NCBI GenBank assembly: GCA_028287885.1
Contig: JAQBOT010000280.1
Location: forward strand, 1 to 7,826
Reading direction: 5' to 3'
Length of the DNA: 7,826 nt
Origin: Pedobacter sp.
GTDB taxonomy: Bacteria > Bacteroidota > Bacteroidia > Sphingobacteriales > Sphingobacteriaceae
Below the pieces are notes generated by a model, which made no database searches, was not told where the DNA came from, and saw only the letters and a program-made list of their open reading frames with translations. A program made the position numbers and the translations under genes. The stretch's first letter is position 1. Each line of letters starts with the position of its first letter. Below are positions 7,171-7,826 of the stretch, in pieces.

Positions 7171-7826
7171 TTAAAATTTAAGGTGTTTAACCGTTAAGCC
7201 ATTATTGCTTAGCTGTTTTAGCGAGTCAATGCCAATCTTCAGGTGAGTTTCGACATAGTTGGTCGTTACATTGCTATCACTTTCCGCTGTTTTAACGCCT
7301 TCAGGAATCATTGGCTGATCAGAAACCAACAGCAAGGCCCCGGTTGGAATCTTATTTGCAAAGCCGGTAGTAAAGATGGTAGCAGTCTCCATGTCTACTG
7401 CCATCGCACGAAGTGTTTTCAAATACTTTTTGAACTCTTTGTCATGTTCCCAAACGCGCCGATTCGTTGTATAGCATGTACCTGTCCAATAATCTCTAGA
7501 ATGATCCCTTATAGTGGTTGAGATTGCCTTTTGGAGAGCAAATGATGGCAGTGCAGGAACTTCTGCCGGCAGATAATCGTTTGAGGTACCTTCCCCACGT
7601 ATGGCTGCAATTGGTAGGATCAAATCGCCAAGCTGATTTTTCTTCTTTAATCCACCGCATTTACCAAGAAACAAGACTGCTTTTGGTGACACGGCGCTTA
7701 ATAAGTCCATCATGGTTGCAGCAAGCGGACTTCCCATCCCAAAGTTAATAATGGTTATGCCGTTGGCGGTGACGCTCTGCATTGGCTTGTCAATGCCCAT
7801 AATTGGAGCATCATCGTTCCACTCTG
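7171..7826 (-). CDS. amn: AMP nucleosidase, C-terminal part (5' end beyond right edge)
   Basis: Hydrolyses AMP to adenine and ribose 5-phosphate in purine salvage. The frame stays open to the right edge (EWNDDAPI precedes the Met at 7798-7800), so that Met is probably internal and about 40 N-terminal residues are likely missing. Numbering from it, the protein shows the PNP/UDP phosphorylase fold: NFGMGSP (19-25), FLGKCGGLKKK (44-54), IRGEGTSNDY (67-76), TTNRRVWEHD (111-120), VDMETAT (135-141), and SDQPMIPEG (160-168) with the expected catalytic Asp D161. GKCGGLKKK and the C-terminal VKHLKF are typical of the short Bacteroidota-type AMP nucleosidase, which lacks the regulatory domain of the longer E. 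coli Amn. It converges on the histidine phosphatase gene; I see no clear bidirectional terminator in the 31-bp gap. Confidence 0.92.
   Translation of the reverse strand, partial: EWNDDAPIMGIDKPMQSVTANGITIINFGMGSPLAATMMDLLSAVSPKAVLFLGKCGGLKKKNQLGDLILPIAAIRGEGTSNDYLPAEVPALPSFALQKAISTTIRDHSRDYWTGTCYTTNRRVWEHDKEFKKYLKTLRAMAVDMETATIFTTGFANKIPTGALLLVSDQPMIPEGVKTAESDSNVTTNYVETHLKIGIDSLKQLSNNGLTVKHLKF

Noticed and set aside
7243..7748. Open frames on the + strand (7243-7521 and 7518-7748) opposite the AMP nucleosidase gene
   Set aside because: They lie fully antisense to a clearly conserved gene, show no recognisable domain, and their composition reads as the shadow of its codons.
1..7826. Search for a defence island, mobile element, CRISPR array or other undescribed system
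   Set aside because: Every gene belongs to a recognisable housekeeping or envelope family, with no direct repeats, transposase, integrase, attachment site or abrupt change in base composition seen.

Overview
The window looks like ordinary chromosomal DNA of a Bacteroidota bacterium, probably the Sphingobacteriales side (Pedobacter/Mucilaginibacter-like). This rests on protein resemblance recalled from memory: a 67K-type SppA, a PolX-like HhH-PHP protein, a short-type AMP nucleosidase, and separate heptose kinase and adenylyltransferase genes. Weak or absent Shine-Dalgarno sequences and one TAnnTTTG-type -7 promoter element fit the same phylum. Genus cannot be settled by eye.

Layout, left to right. 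Positions 2-1738 (+) hold signal peptide peptidase SppA, missing only its first residues at the window edge. Five bases later, 1744-3423 (+) encodes a PolX-like protein whose polymerase active site is degraded while its C-terminal PHP phosphoesterase/exonuclease site is intact. A 105-bp gap (3424-3528) follows, the only sizeable intergenic space. It carries a good Bacteroidota promoter element (3460-3467) with an inverted repeat just upstream (3443-3456).

From there a tight five-gene run on the + strand reads as an ADP-heptose/LPS-core operon: heptose-7-phosphate kinase (3529-4536), sedoheptulose-7-phosphate isomerase GmhA (4559-5113), heptose-1-phosphate adenylyltransferase (5134-5631), a family 9 heptosyltransferase-like protein with a TTG start (5643-6623), and a SixA-like histidine phosphatase (6633-7139). 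Intergenic gaps are 9-22 bp. Convergent to it, on the - strand, is the 3' part of AMP nucleosidase (7171 to the right edge).

Taken together, GmhA makes heptose-7-phosphate from sedoheptulose-7-phosphate, the kinase gives the 1,7-bisphosphate, a phosphatase not recognised here (GmhB in the standard pathway) must remove the 7-phosphate, and the adenylyltransferase makes ADP-heptose for the GT9 enzyme. Neither GmhB nor the epimerase HldD is in the window. I see no mobile element, tRNA, rRNA, CRISPR array or clear new system. The most notable items are the polymerase-dead PolX-like protein, the incomplete split heptose pathway with a linked histidine phosphatase, and the promoter/inverted-repeat arrangement.
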